Assembly: GCA_035508495.1 (NCBI GenBank)
Contig: DATJMX010000068.1
Span: 1 to 64,000 of the forward strand
Source: Candidatus Binataceae bacterium
GTDB taxonomy: Bacteria; Desulfobacterota; Binatia; Binatales; Binataceae
DNA length: 64,000 bases
Direction: 5' to 3'
The number at the start of each line of letters is the position of its first letter. Within the stretch, counting starts at the first letter, position 1. Below the pieces are notes generated by a model, which worked only from the letters and a program-made list of their open reading frames with translations, did no database searches and was not told the DNA's origin. Position numbers and translations under genes: made by a program. Below, piece by piece: positions 27,183-35,426 of this stretch.

Positions 27183-27225
27183 TTATCCCCAGACCCGTTA
27201 TCCACAACCAGATGGGGTATCCACA
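27183..27225 (+). promoter_or_regulatory. Three DnaA-box-like sites upstream of smc
   Basis: Three same-orientation 9-mers lie in 43 bases: TTATCCCCA (27183-27191, one mismatch), TTATCCACA (27198-27206, perfect DnaA box) and GTATCCACA (27217-27225, one mismatch). Start-to-start spacings are 15 and 19 bases. Flanking DNA is GC-rich with no AT-rich unwinding element. DnaA control of the HNH-smc spacer is more likely than an origin. A TTGACC hexamer at 27256-27261 followed 18 bases on by GATAAG may be the smc promoter, and GGAGG precedes the smc ATG. Confidence 0.6.
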
Positions 27226-27323
27226 ACCTCCGGCACGACATATTGGGGGTTTCTCTTGACCCCGACGTTCGATCTTTGGGATAAGAGTTGCGGTTGCGGT
27301 GGTGATGTGGAGGCGACGGCAGC

Positions 27324-30300
27324 ATGCGTCTTAAGAGCCTTGAATTACTAGGCTTCAAGTCATTTCTTGACCATACGGCGATCGGGTTCGCCCCGGGGAT
27401 GACGGCGGTCGTCGGTCCCAACGGATGCGGCAAATCGAACGTCGTCGATGCGATCCGCTGGGTGCTCGGCGAACAGGCGCCGACGCGCCTGCGCGGCAAG
27501 AGCGTGGAAGATCTGATTTACGCCGGCAACGATGCCAACGCCGCCGCCGGGATGGCCGAGGTCTCGCTCGTGCTCGAGGCCGAGGAAGGCAGCCTCCTGC
27601 CCGACCCCTACTCGACTCTGAGTGAAGTTGCGGTGACGCGCCGTGCTTATCGCTCCGGCGATTCGGAATATCTGCTCAACAAGATTCCCTGCCGCCTCAA
27701 GGACATCACCGAGTTCTTCATGGCCGCGCAGATTCACAGCCGCGGCTACGCGATCGTCGAGCAGGGCCGTATCGAAGAAGTAATCCAGGCCAAACCGCAC
27801 GAGGTGCGCGGCCTTATCGAAGAGGCCGCGGGGCTTTCGCTTTTCAAGGGCCGGCGCGAGATGTGCGAGCGCAAACTGGAGCGCGTCAAGGAAAACCTCG
27901 CGCGCCTCGACGACGTGCTCAGCGAAATCGAGCGTCAGCTCAACTACGCTCGGCGCCAGGCCAAGAAGGCCGAGACTTACAAGATCGTCAAGGCGGAGTT
28001 CTCCGAGCTCGAGCGCTATGCCGCCGCGCGAAGGCTGATCGAGCAGCGCGAGGAACTCGCGATTCAGACCGGCCGCGACGAAGAGTTGCACGCGCAATCG
28101 GAAGCCGCGCGTGAGAATGCGACCGCGGCGCAATCGGCCGTCGAAGCCGCGGGCGCTGCGGCGCAAGCTGTACGCGCCGAGCTTGGCGGCGCGCGCCGGG
28201 AGTTGGAAAACCTCGAGCAGGGCAAGGCCGAGCGCGCCAGCAATCGCGACTTTCTGACGCGGCGTCTCGAACAATTGGACAAGCTCGAGCCGGAACTGCT
28301 CGCGCGCCTGAGCGAGCTCGACATCAAGGTGACTGCGGCGCGCGCGACGCGTGCTGAAGCGGGAGCGCGGCTCGCACGCGAGCTCAACCTCGACGATCGA
28401 TTGAGCGAAACCGTCCTCGCCAGCGTGACGGCGCGTCACCAGGAAGCGACTCAGCAGCTCAAGCAGGCCGAGCGTCGCGCCGAAGAAATCAAGGACGAGC
28501 TTTCCGAAGTCGTGCGCGAGGCCGCCGTGGTTCGCGGTCGGCTGGGCGATCTCGCCGGCGAGCGGGCCGAGCTCGAAGAGCGCCTGCGCGCGTACGAGGC
28601 CGAAGCGCCCGCGCTCGCATACGAGCTGAATACCGCGCGCGACCTCGTCGCGACGGCTGATACCGAACTCGAGACCTGCCGTTCCGAGATGGCGGCGCTC
28701 GAGGGATCGCATCGCGAAACCGCCGCGCGCGAAACCGAGATTCGCGCCACGCTCGATCATCTGACCGGGCGCATCGCGGCGCTCAGGAGCGCGGTCGCAG
28801 CGCGCGAGAGCGAGCGCGAAGTCAACGCCACGAGCGATGCAGGGCTGCGCCTCAGAACGATCCTCGAATCGCTCAATGGCGATCGTCCCGCGACCGATCC
28901 TTCGATTCTCAACGAAGTCGTGCACGCACCACTCGAACTCGAACCTGCGCTGCGGGCCGTGCTGGGCGAGCAGCTCGATGCGGTCATCGTCGAGTCGCCC
29001 GCATTCGCGCTCAAAGCGATCGATATCCTGAAACAGAATCGCGCGGGCCGCCTCAGTTTCGTGCAGCAGCCCGACGCTGCGGTCGCGCCGCACGCGTCGA
29101 TCGACGCGCCTGGAATTGCCGGCCGCCTCGTCGATATGGTCGAGGTCGACCAGCGCTTCACTCCGGTCGCGGAAGCGATGCTCGGCCATGTGATCGTCGC
29201 TGACGACCTGCGTGCTGCGATGGCAGCGTCGAACCTCAATGGTCACGGGACCGTTTTCGTCACCCGCGAAGGTGACCTGGTTTATCCCGGCCGCATGATT
29301 AGCGGCGGCAGCACCGAAGAGGAAGCGCGCGCCGCCGCAGCTCGCGCAGCAGCCCAGGCGCAGCGCCAGGAACTCGCGGCGGCCGAAGAGCAGCACGTCG
29401 CGATGGCGGCGGAGCATGCCGAAGCGCGCGCAGCGCGCGAGCGTGAAGCCGCGGCGCTCGATCTCGCGCGGCATCGCGCGCGCGAGGCCGAGCGTATCGT
29501 GACCGAGCGGCGCGCGTCGTTCGGCAAGGCTGAGCAGGCGAGCGTTCTTGCCGACGCGCACGCATCGAGCGCGCGTCGCCGTCTCAATGAAATTGGCGAT
29601 CTATCGGTGTCCTCCAATGCGCGCCTCGAGCAGCTTGCTCTCAGCGAGCAGGAGCTGCGCGGGCGTCTCGCTGCCGTCAGCGCTGAAGTGATCGCCAGCC
29701 GCAGCGCGGCCGAACAGCTTGCGGCAGAGCGCCTTGAGATCGCTGCGCGCGTCGAGACACGCAAGGCCGAGCTCGCCGCCCTCGAACGCGAGCTTGCGCA
29801 TGCACAGAATCTCGCGCGCGATCTCGATGCGCAAATCGATGAACGTCTGAGCGCGCTCGAGCGTTCGCGCGGTGAGCGCGTTGAATTCGAAGCGCAGCTC
29901 GCGCGCCTTTTCGCACAGGATGAAGCCGCGCGCGTGCGCGAGACCGAGCTTGCGGCCGAAGTCGAGCGCCTCAGCGCCGAATGCGACGCCTGCGAGCATG
30001 CACTCGAAGAGCGCCGCGCCGATCTGCGTCACGCTCGCGAGACGTTGACGACGCTGGAAGCCGAAGCCGCGGAGTGCGCGCTCAAGCGCGAGCGCGCGCG
30101 CACGCTCAGCGAAGAGCTGGCGCGGATGTTCGTCGAAAAATTCGCCGCCGAGTTCGACTCCGTCGCCGAGGAAATCGTGCCCGCACTCGCGAACCGCGAT
30201 GCGGCCCGCGACGAAGTCCGGCTCACCGAGCTGCGCGCCAAGCTGGAGCGAATCGGCGAGGTCAATCTCGCGGCCGAAAGCGAGGTGAAAGAACTCGAAG

Positions 30301-30854
30301 AAAGGGCGGCCAAGCTCGGCGCCGAGCGCGGCGATCTACAGACCGCGCTCGACGATCTGTCGAAAACGATCACGACGCTGAACCGCGAGGCGCGCAAGCG
30401 CTTTGCCGAGACCTTCGAAGGCGCGGCGAAAAATTTCGAAGAGCTGTTCCCCAAGCTGCTGCGCGGCGGCAAAGGCCGCCTCGAATTGACCGACGCAACC
30501 GACGTGCTCGAAGCAGGCGTCAATATCCTGGTTCAACCCGCGGGCAAGAAAGTAAAGGAAATCGGACTGCTGTCGGGCGGCGAGAAAGCGCTCTCAGCCA
30601 TGGCGCTGATCTTCTCGCTGTTCCTGCTCAACCCGAGCCCGTTTTGCGTGATGGACGAAGTCGACGCGCCGCTCGACGAGTTCAGCCTCGCGGCGTTCGT
30701 GACCCTGATGGCGGAACTGAAGGGCCGTTCGCAGTTTATCGTGATCACGCACAATCAGCGCACGATGCAGCGCGCCGACCAGATCCACGGCGTGACGATG
30801 GATCGACCGGGCGTCTCACGCATCATTTCATTGCGTATCCCGCAGGCTGCGTAG
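27324..30854 (+). CDS. smc: Chromosome segregation/condensation ATPase SMC
   Basis: A 1176-residue SMC, normal length. Walker A GPNGCGKSNVVDAI is at about residues 32-45. The Q-loop region IHSRGYAIVEQGRIEEV follows. Two long coiled-coil arms flank a hinge around residues 510-650 that includes LGEQLDAVIVESPAFALKA. The ABC signature is LLSGGEKALSAMALIF and Walker B is FCVMDEVDAPLD. It forms the ring-shaped condensin with ScpA and ScpB, which are not in this window. The strongly Glu/Ala/Arg-rich coils use GC-rich codons throughout. A 13-base-stem terminator follows. DnaA-box-like sites and a putative promoter precede it. Confidence 0.97.
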   Translation: MRLKSLELLGFKSFLDHTAIGFAPGMTAVVGPNGCGKSNVVDAIRWVLGEQAPTRLRGKSVEDLIYAGNDANAAAGMAEVSLVLEAEEGSLLPDPYSTLSEVAVTRRAYRSGDSEYLLNKIPCRLKDITEFFMAAQIHSRGYAIVEQGRIEEVIQAKPHEVRGLIEEAAGLSLFKGRREMCERKLERVKENLARLDDVLSEIERQLNYARRQAKKAETYKIVKAEFSELERYAAARRLIEQREELAIQTGRDEELHAQSEAARENATAAQSAVEAAGAAAQAVRAELGGARRELENLEQGKAERASNRDFLTRRLEQLDKLEPELLARLSELDIKVTAARATRAEAGARLARELNLDDRLSETVLASVTARHQEATQQLKQAERRAEEIKDELSEVVREAAVVRGRLGDLAGERAELEERLRAYEAEAPALAYELNTARDLVATADTELETCRSEMAALEGSHRETAARETEIRATLDHLTGRIAALRSAVAARESEREVNATSDAGLRLRTILESLNGDRPATDPSILNEVVHAPLELEPALRAVLGEQLDAVIVESPAFALKAIDILKQNRAGRLSFVQQPDAAVAPHASIDAPGIAGRLVDMVEVDQRFTPVAEAMLGHVIVADDLRAAMAASNLNGHGTVFVTREGDLVYPGRMISGGSTEEEARAAAARAAAQAQRQELAAAEEQHVAMAAEHAEARAAREREAAALDLARHRAREAERIVTERRASFGKAEQASVLADAHASSARRRLNEIGDLSVSSNARLEQLALSEQELRGRLAAVSAEVIASRSAAEQLAAERLEIAARVETRKAELAALERELAHAQNLARDLDAQIDERLSALERSRGERVEFEAQLARLFAQDEAARVRETELAAEVERLSAECDACEHALEERRADLRHARETLTTLEAEAAECALKRERARTLSEELARMFVEKFAAEFDSVAEEIVPALANRDAARDEVRLTELRAKLERIGEVNLAAESEVKELEERAAKLGAERGDLQTALDDLSKTITTLNREARKRFAETFEGAAKNFEELFPKLLRGGKGRLELTDATDVLEAGVNILVQPAGKKVKEIGLLSGGEKALSAMALIFSLFLLNPSPFCVMDEVDAPLDEFSLAAFVTLMAELKGRSQFIVITHNQRTMQRADQIHGVTMDRPGVSRIISLRIPQAA

Positions 30855-30871
30855 CCGAATCCAGAAAACGC

Positions 30872-30902
30872 AAACGCTCCGGCCGTTGGGGCCGGAGCGT
30901 TT
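30872..30902. terminator. Bidirectional hairpin terminator between smc and beta-helix gene
   Basis: A perfect 13-base stem, AAACGCTCCGGCC (30872-30884) with GGCCGGAGCGTTT (30890-30902), around a 5-base loop. A-rich on one side and T-ended on the other, so it can end transcription from both converging genes. Confidence 0.85.
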
Positions 30903-30925
30903 CGACTCGGACGTCGAGGCTGTTT

Positions 30926-32434
30926 TTAGTAGCTTTCGATTGCGCCCATGTCGGGAGCGGAGCCCATGCCGCCGAGTCCTACCCACCAGCCGGCGTTGAC
31001 GCACGGTGAGGAAGCTTGCAGCGTGAAGTTGCTGGGCGCATTGACCCACTGCGGGTTGGCAGTGATGTCGTGCGTATGTCCCGCCATCGTCATCCAAGTG
31101 GTGGCGTTGTAAGCGCTCGATCCAACCTTTACCTGGGTCGGCGACGAGGTAGCCGGTCCCCAGTCATTGTAGTCTTCGGTAGAGACGGTGTAGTTACCGG
31201 CGTTCTGCAGCGCCATCACCACGTTGCCGTAAGTGATGTTGTTCTCGATCGTTGCCGAACCGCCGCTTGCCGGTCCGAGGTAGATCCCGCCGCCGTTGGT
31301 GTTCAGCATCGAATTGTTGAACAGGTAGGAAGTAGTATTGAGGTTGGTCTGGATACCCATCGGCGTGTTGTAGATGATATTCTGGTCTGCGTTGTAGTTT
31401 CCGACATACTCAGTATAGAGACCCGAGCCCATCTGCGAATCGTGGACGATGTTGCCTTTGACGGTGATACCGGTAGACAGCTTCACGTCGATACCGTTGT
31501 GGTTCCATTCGGTAACAGTATTATCGAGAATCTGGCCGCCGTCGGCGCGCTGCATCTGGATTGCATTGTGGCCGCCGCCCCAGCTCACGGTGTTGTTCGA
31601 GTAGATTGCGCCCGGCGCGATATCGGCATGGAGGGCATTGTAGTAACCGAGATCCTGCTGGCCCGTTCCGTTCTGCGTCAGCGTGCAGTCGCTGACCAGT
31701 GGAGCGTACGAATCATAGAACTGGACACCGTAGTTGCCGGTGCGCTCGGTCATGATGCTGTTGACGGTAATATAGTTGATATTGGCCGTCGCGTTGCCGC
31801 CCTGGTTGCTGGTGCCGGCAGTGAACGAGAAAGTAATCGGCGCGACGCCGTTGTTATTCGACGATGCGCCATTAACATAGAAACCGTTCTGGCGATCCGC
31901 TGCCTCGATCTGATGATTGGCCGGATTTGAGCCGTCGGTCAGCTGCACATAGAGTTTGCCGCCGTTGTAGTACCAGCTTCCCGCTGTCATCGCCGACTGC
32001 GAGCTCGCCATGTACAGTCCCCAGTTTGGCAGACCGTCGCTATATACATTGTACGGCTTCACTGAGAGCGACGCGGAATAAACCGCGCCCGACACGAGAT
32101 TCCAACCCGTTACCAGGTCCGCGCCGTTGATAATCGGCAGGGCGCCCGTCCCATATGCGGTGAAGGTGATCGGTTCCGTCGCCGTGCCGCTGCTCATCGG
32201 CTGCAGCGTCTCACGCCACATTCCGCCGCGCTTCAGATACACAGTATCTCCCGGCTGAAACTTCCAGCTGCCGGCCTTGGCCAGGGTTTTCCATGCGCTG
32301 GCCGGGCTGCTGCCCGAGTTCGAGTCGCTGCCCGCGGGATCGACATAGTAGCTGGCCGCGTTCGCGGACCGCACCGCCGAAGTCAGGCAGATACCCAGTC
32401 CTAATACAGTTGCGAAAATGGTTTTAGATTTCAT
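30926..32434 (-). CDS. Secreted right-handed parallel beta-helix repeat protein
   Basis: A 502-residue exported protein. A clear signal peptide (KSKTIFATVLGLGICLTSAV, ending ANAAS) starts at the MKSK methionine, which is preceded by CAGGAG; the longer ORF start is 24 codons upstream and unlikely. The mature N-terminus YYVDPAGSDSNSGSSPASAW is the typical opening of pectate-lyase-like or choice-of-anchor beta-helices. Repeated coils with Asn and Gly ladders follow (NTVTEWNHNGIDVKLSTGIT, NNTVSWGGGHNAIQM), and the end is APDMGAIESY. Such proteins bind or cleave polysaccharides or serve as surface scaffolds. No carbohydrate-degradation genes are adjacent, so function is open. Confidence 0.82.
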   Translation of the reverse strand: MKSKTIFATVLGLGICLTSAVRSANAASYYVDPAGSDSNSGSSPASAWKTLAKAGSWKFQPGDTVYLKRGGMWRETLQPMSSGTATEPITFTAYGTGALPIINGADLVTGWNLVSGAVYSASLSVKPYNVYSDGLPNWGLYMASSQSAMTAGSWYYNGGKLYVQLTDGSNPANHQIEAADRQNGFYVNGASSNNNGVAPITFSFTAGTSNQGGNATANINYITVNSIMTERTGNYGVQFYDSYAPLVSDCTLTQNGTGQQDLGYYNALHADIAPGAIYSNNTVSWGGGHNAIQMQRADGGQILDNTVTEWNHNGIDVKLSTGITVKGNIVHDSQMGSGLYTEYVGNYNADQNIIYNTPMGIQTNLNTTSYLFNNSMLNTNGGGIYLGPASGGSATIENNITYGNVVMALQNAGNYTVSTEDYNDWGPATSSPTQVKVGSSAYNATTWMTMAGHTHDITANPQWVNAPSNFTLQASSPCVNAGWWVGLGGMGSAPDMGAIESY

Positions 32435-33050
32435 AGTGCGCTCGCTCCTGAACTGGACTACAGCAACGGCCGCGCCAGCGGAGCGCGATTGAACCCGCTG
32501 CTTCATTCCGATTCAGGCAGTTATCGAGCGGGAGACACGATGCTTCAGGCTGATACTCAGACTCAGTTCATCGCGAAAGATGCCGTCGCAGTCTTTGACA
32601 TGTCGCCTCAGTTGAATACGGCCCGCGAAACACAAGAAAAACCATTTCTGAGTGTCAGCTTGACACGCACGCCGAACAGCAGCCGACCAGGCCGTGACAC
32701 ACAGCCTCAGTGGCCGTGGGCGAATAGCCACTGCGCGGCGAGACTATCTAGTCCGGGTAGAATAGTAATTTGAAAATCTGAAATCGGGGAATAGCTATTT
32801 GCGCCGATCGCGAAGAGGTTCTCCTTAACCCCCGCGAAGGGCGCAAACTGCCCGGCGACGCCGAGCGATTGAATGAGCCGCCTGGTGTCGCCGGGCCGGC
32901 GCAGATGCCGGTCCTGCGAGCCTCGCGGCTCAGCTCTTCGATCAAAAGGAGCAAGCAGAAGGCCAGCGGTCTGAGCTGACCCGGAGCGCCCTATCCTCTT
33001 CATCGACGATCTATGGTGTGCGAGGCGAAAAGCGCTGCAACTGTCCCAAA
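32435..33050. other. About 600 bases without a convincing gene
   Basis: The left end should hold the promoter of the beta-helix gene. ORFs here are short and unlike their neighbours in amino-acid make-up. On the minus strand one frame near 32707-32900 reads GQFAPFAGVKENLFAIGANS and PGLDSLAAQWLFAHGH, which has a protein-like look but no recognised family; it may be a gene remnant. Confidence 0.3.
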
Positions 33051-33058
33051 ATGAGAAC

Positions 33059-33082
33059 GCCGTCGCGGATCGCTGCGACGGC
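33059..33082 (-). terminator. Hairpin terminator of the RidA gene
   Basis: GCCGTCGC (33059-33066) and GCGACGGC (33075-33082) form a perfect 8-base stem. On the minus strand it is followed by GTTCTCATTTTG. It lies about 30 bases past the RidA stop. Flanking TGAGA/TCTCA extends the stem with small bulges. Confidence 0.75.
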
Positions 33083-33112
33083 ATCTCATCGAAATTGAGT
33101 AATTGGGTCGGG

Positions 33113-33646
33113 CTAGCGTCGTTTCCTGGTCTTGGCAGCGGGCTTTTTCGCAGCCGACCTGGCCTTTGCTTTCGGCGCTGCGGGAGCCTTGGGCGTACGG
33201 CGTGCCTTGGCTGGAGTTGCGGCGGCAGTTGAAGCCGCACTCGATACAACTCGCGCCTGCGGCAGGTACACATCGGCCTCGATCTCGATCAGCATCGGCG
33301 GACTGACGAGCGCCTTCACTTCGACCATCGAGGTCGCAGGCCGAGTGGCAGCGAAGAATTCACCGTGTGCACGTGCAGCATCGTTGAAGCGCGATATGTC
33401 AGTAACGAACATGCGAGTCCGCACCACGTTAGCCATTGTCGCGCCGACGCGCTTGAGCGCTGCTTCTATATTGGTGAGGCACTGGCGCGCCTGCACGTAC
33501 ATCTGACCCGCGCCAACCAGTAAGCCGCGCTCGTCGAAGGCGGTGGTGCCCGAGACGAAAATGTAATCGCCCGCGCGCACCAGGCGCGAATAGCCGGCAA
33601 TCGGCTCGTAGGGCGAGCTAGTCGATATCCGCTCGATGTCGGCCAT
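33113..33646 (-). CDS. RidA/YjgF-family protein with histone-H1-like basic tail
   Basis: The first about 130 residues are a RidA (Rid/YER057c/UK114) domain: RISTSSPYEPIAGYSRLVRA, GDYIFVSGTTAFDERGLLVG, QARQCLTNIEAALKRVGATM and TRPATSMVEVKALVSPPMLI. RidA deaminates reactive enamine/imine intermediates such as 2-aminoacrylate; the conserved Arg in RPATSMVEV fits the active site. The remaining about 45 residues are Ala/Lys/Pro/Arg-rich (KARRTPKAPAAPKAKARSAA, KKPAAKTRKRR), like histone H1 or AlgP tails, and are not part of the fold. That tail suggests nucleic-acid or polyanion binding (inference). It lies downstream of a small unknown gene. Confidence 0.85.
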   Translation of the reverse strand: MADIERISTSSPYEPIAGYSRLVRAGDYIFVSGTTAFDERGLLVGAGQMYVQARQCLTNIEAALKRVGATMANVVRTRMFVTDISRFNDAARAHGEFFAATRPATSMVEVKALVSPPMLIEIEADVYLPQARVVSSAASTAAATPAKARRTPKAPAAPKAKARSAAKKPAAKTRKRR

Positions 33647-33688
33647 ATTTCCTCCCTTGGTTCGGATGCGGCCGAGCCGCGCCCGCGC

Positions 33689-33913
33689 TCAGTTATCGCG
33701 CGCCGGCATCAGCTCTTCAAGTTCGCGCGCGATCGAGCGCATCGGCGGCCCGACCGAGCGCCCGCCTGGCATCAGCCACGCGACGATGCGTTCGAGGCGG
33801 CCCACTGTAACGCGCGGCGGCGTCCAGCGCCGTATCATGTCGAGTTCATGCTCGACGATTCGTACCGAGTCGGAAGCAGCGGGCGCATGTCCCGCGTCGA
33901 TAGAGCGTCCCAT
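33689..33913 (-). CDS. Small hypothetical protein upstream of RidA
   Basis: A 74-residue product from the ATG at 33913 (a second start two codons upstream is possible). No family recognised. The sequence (VRIVEHELDMIRRWTPPRVT, LERIVAWLMPGGRSVG, SIARELEELMPARDN) has the regular amphipathic pattern of a small helical protein. It ends 42 bases before the RidA start on the same strand, so it could be cotranscribed. GGTGG precedes the start. The plus-strand ORF over the same DNA looks non-coding. Confidence 0.5.
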   Translation of the reverse strand: MGRSIDAGHAPAASDSVRIVEHELDMIRRWTPPRVTVGRLERIVAWLMPGGRSVGPPMRSIARELEELMPARDN

Positions 33914-34138
33914 CGCCACCTATACCCCTCCACCCAGAGCCTAATGACGCCAACTAAATTCGATAATAAAGATGCCGCCGGATTCGTCAAAATGCAACCG
34001 TTGCTTGAATTTTGTCGAAACCCCGGCCGTGGCGCAGGTTGCAGGGAAGCGCGCTTGAAGTTGCCGAACGGCTATCGTATTCTGCATTCGCTTTGAGTTT
34101 GCGCTTCCGCGGAAACCAGGAATCAAGAGGAGGAAATG

Positions 34139-34330
34139 ATGCGCAAAGTCCTGCTTCTGGCACTAGTTGCGATGTTCTTTGCCACGGCTTGCAGTAAGTC
34201 CGAAGAGAGTGCGCCCGCGCCTGAGGCGTCGGCGTCGGCAGCGGCGGAAAGCCCCGCGGCCGCTTCGAGCATGGCGGCCCCGGCAGAGAGCCCAGCTGCC
34301 TCGGCAGCAGCCAGCCCGGCCGCACCGTAA
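34139..34330 (+). CDS. Very small Ala/Pro/Ser-rich lipoprotein
   Basis: A 63-residue predicted lipoprotein: basic start MRKVLLLALVAMFFATAC, with the lipobox Cys at residue 18, followed by a low-complexity Ala/Ser/Pro/Glu chain (APAPEASASAAAESP) to the end. AGGAGG at 34128-34133 sits five bases before this ATG; the ATG one codon earlier is too close. It resembles entericidin-sized lipoproteins only in size and layout. A hairpin terminator follows. Function unknown; probably an outer-membrane or periplasmic coat component. Confidence 0.65.
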   Translation: MRKVLLLALVAMFFATACSKSEESAPAPEASASAAAESPAAASSMAAPAESPAASAAASPAAP

Positions 34331-34350
34331 GTGTAGTATCCAGACCAAAG

Positions 34351-34395
34351 CCCGCGCGCCGGCATGCAATAAGAGCCGTCGGCGCGCGGGATCTT
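34351..34395 (+). terminator. GC-rich hairpin terminator after small lipoprotein gene
   Basis: CCCGCGCGCCG (34351-34361) pairs with CGGCGCGCGGG (34380-34390) around an 18-base loop, then ATCTTTGCC. The T-run is short, but the 11-base stem is strong. Confidence 0.6.
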
Positions 34396-34420
34396 TGCCT
34401 TCCTCGCGCGGCGAGGGCCA

Positions 34421-34738
34421 TTGCCCTGCCTATCATGCTCTCAATTCGGTTCGCCGAACGGTGGACCGCATTTCAAGATCGATTTTCCTGTTCGCGCGAT
34501 TGATTCCCATGGCGCCGCGCTCGAGAAGCTCCTGCCGCTGGAGCAGGCGCTGCCGGGAATCGGAACGACAGACAAGGTTGCGCACGCGGTCCGCTTCTTA
34601 ACAAGCGACGATTCGAGTTTCGTCAACGGTCATGACCTGGTGATCGATGGTGCCGTGACCGCAGGTAATCCGGCGCGCGTGATGAACGAACAGATCTCGA
34701 TATTCGTCAAAACGCTCCAGCCGCTCGCAAGCCGTTGA
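34421..34738 (+). pseudogene. C-terminal remnant of an SDR dehydrogenase
   Basis: From about 34490 the frame reads a typical SDR C-terminus: PGIGTTDKVAHAVRFLTSDD, then SSFVNGHDLVIDGAVTAG, matching the G-x-x-x-D-V-A-x-x-V-x-F-L-x-S-D...G-x-D-x-x-x-D-G-G ending of the family. The cofactor motif and the YxxxK catalytic site, which should lie about 150 codons upstream, are missing; the lipoprotein gene and its terminator occupy that DNA. It looks like a truncated gene with no proper start. It could be expressed but cannot be active alone. Confidence 0.65.
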
Positions 34739-34748
34739 GCAGTGCGGG

Positions 34749-35294
34749 CTAGATCGAAGGCTCTTTGTCCCCACTAGCCGGCGATTCCGCCGGTTGCGGC
34801 TCTACGGGCGTGGCCTGCATGTGAGCGCCCTCCGGCACAGGCTCTGGCTCCTGGGCCGGATGTTCCTCGCCGCGGATAATCTGGGCCGCGCGATGGGCCG
34901 ACTCTTCGGCCAGTTTTTTTAGCTCCTCGGACTTGCGCCTCAGTTCCGAGGTGCGCGCGCTCAGATCTTTCTTCAGCTGATCGATTTTCTTTTGCGCATC
35001 CGCTTTGGCCTTTTCGTAGCTCCTGGAGTCGCCGAGTGCCTTCTTGAGCTCGCCGGCGAGCTGGCTGCCCTGCTTGCGCAAAGCACTGACCTGAGCGCTC
35101 AACTGCTCACGGGCCTTCTTGGCCTCGCTCAGGATGCGCGCCTCGATTTTGCGCGCCTTGAGCTCCTTTTCGAGCCGCGTGCTGAGATCCTTTACGGTCT
35201 TGCGCAGAGTATCGAACTGACTGGCAGGAGCAGCCTTGCGCGCTTTGGGCTTGCTCTTCCTGGCGGGCGCCGCTTTGGCTTTTTTTGCAGGCAT
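34749..35294 (-). CDS. Basic N-terminal/coiled-coil protein of unknown function
   Basis: A 181-residue protein in three parts. Residues 1-25 are Lys/Ala/Pro-rich (KKAKAAPARKSKPKARKAAP), like histone H1 tails. Residues about 26-145 form a long charged coiled coil (LSTRLEKELKARKIEARILS, LKKDLSARTSELRRKSEELK). The end is acidic and Pro-rich. No signal peptide or membrane segment is seen. A DNA- or nucleoid-associated coiled-coil role is plausible from the basic tail but unproven. It is 130 bases from the divergent APC permease gene. Confidence 0.7.
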   Translation of the reverse strand: MPAKKAKAAPARKSKPKARKAAPASQFDTLRKTVKDLSTRLEKELKARKIEARILSEAKKAREQLSAQVSALRKQGSQLAGELKKALGDSRSYEKAKADAQKKIDQLKKDLSARTSELRRKSEELKKLAEESAHRAAQIIRGEEHPAQEPEPVPEGAHMQATPVEPQPAESPASGDKEPSI

Positions 35295-35426
35295 CGAATG
35301 AGCCTCCCCGACGATCTATCAACTGCGTGATATCAAGTAATTCCTGTCGCGCCGTTAAATCAATGCCGGCATTTTCAAATAGAAACAGGCGATCTCGAAC
35401 CTGTTGACTGGTAGTATCTCGCCGCA

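Noticed and set aside
27163..27323. Chromosome replication origin at the DnaA-box cluster
   Set aside because: No dnaA, dnaN, gyrB or rpmH nearby and no AT-rich unwinding element; regulation or titration is more likely.
27360..29561. 733-codon frame antisense to smc
   Set aside because: It mirrors the SMC coiled-coil codons, has no recognisable domain and would overlap an essential gene completely.
32435..33112. Possible small genes in the gap before RidA
   Set aside because: Frames are short, no signal or motif, and no ribosome binding site at sensible starts.
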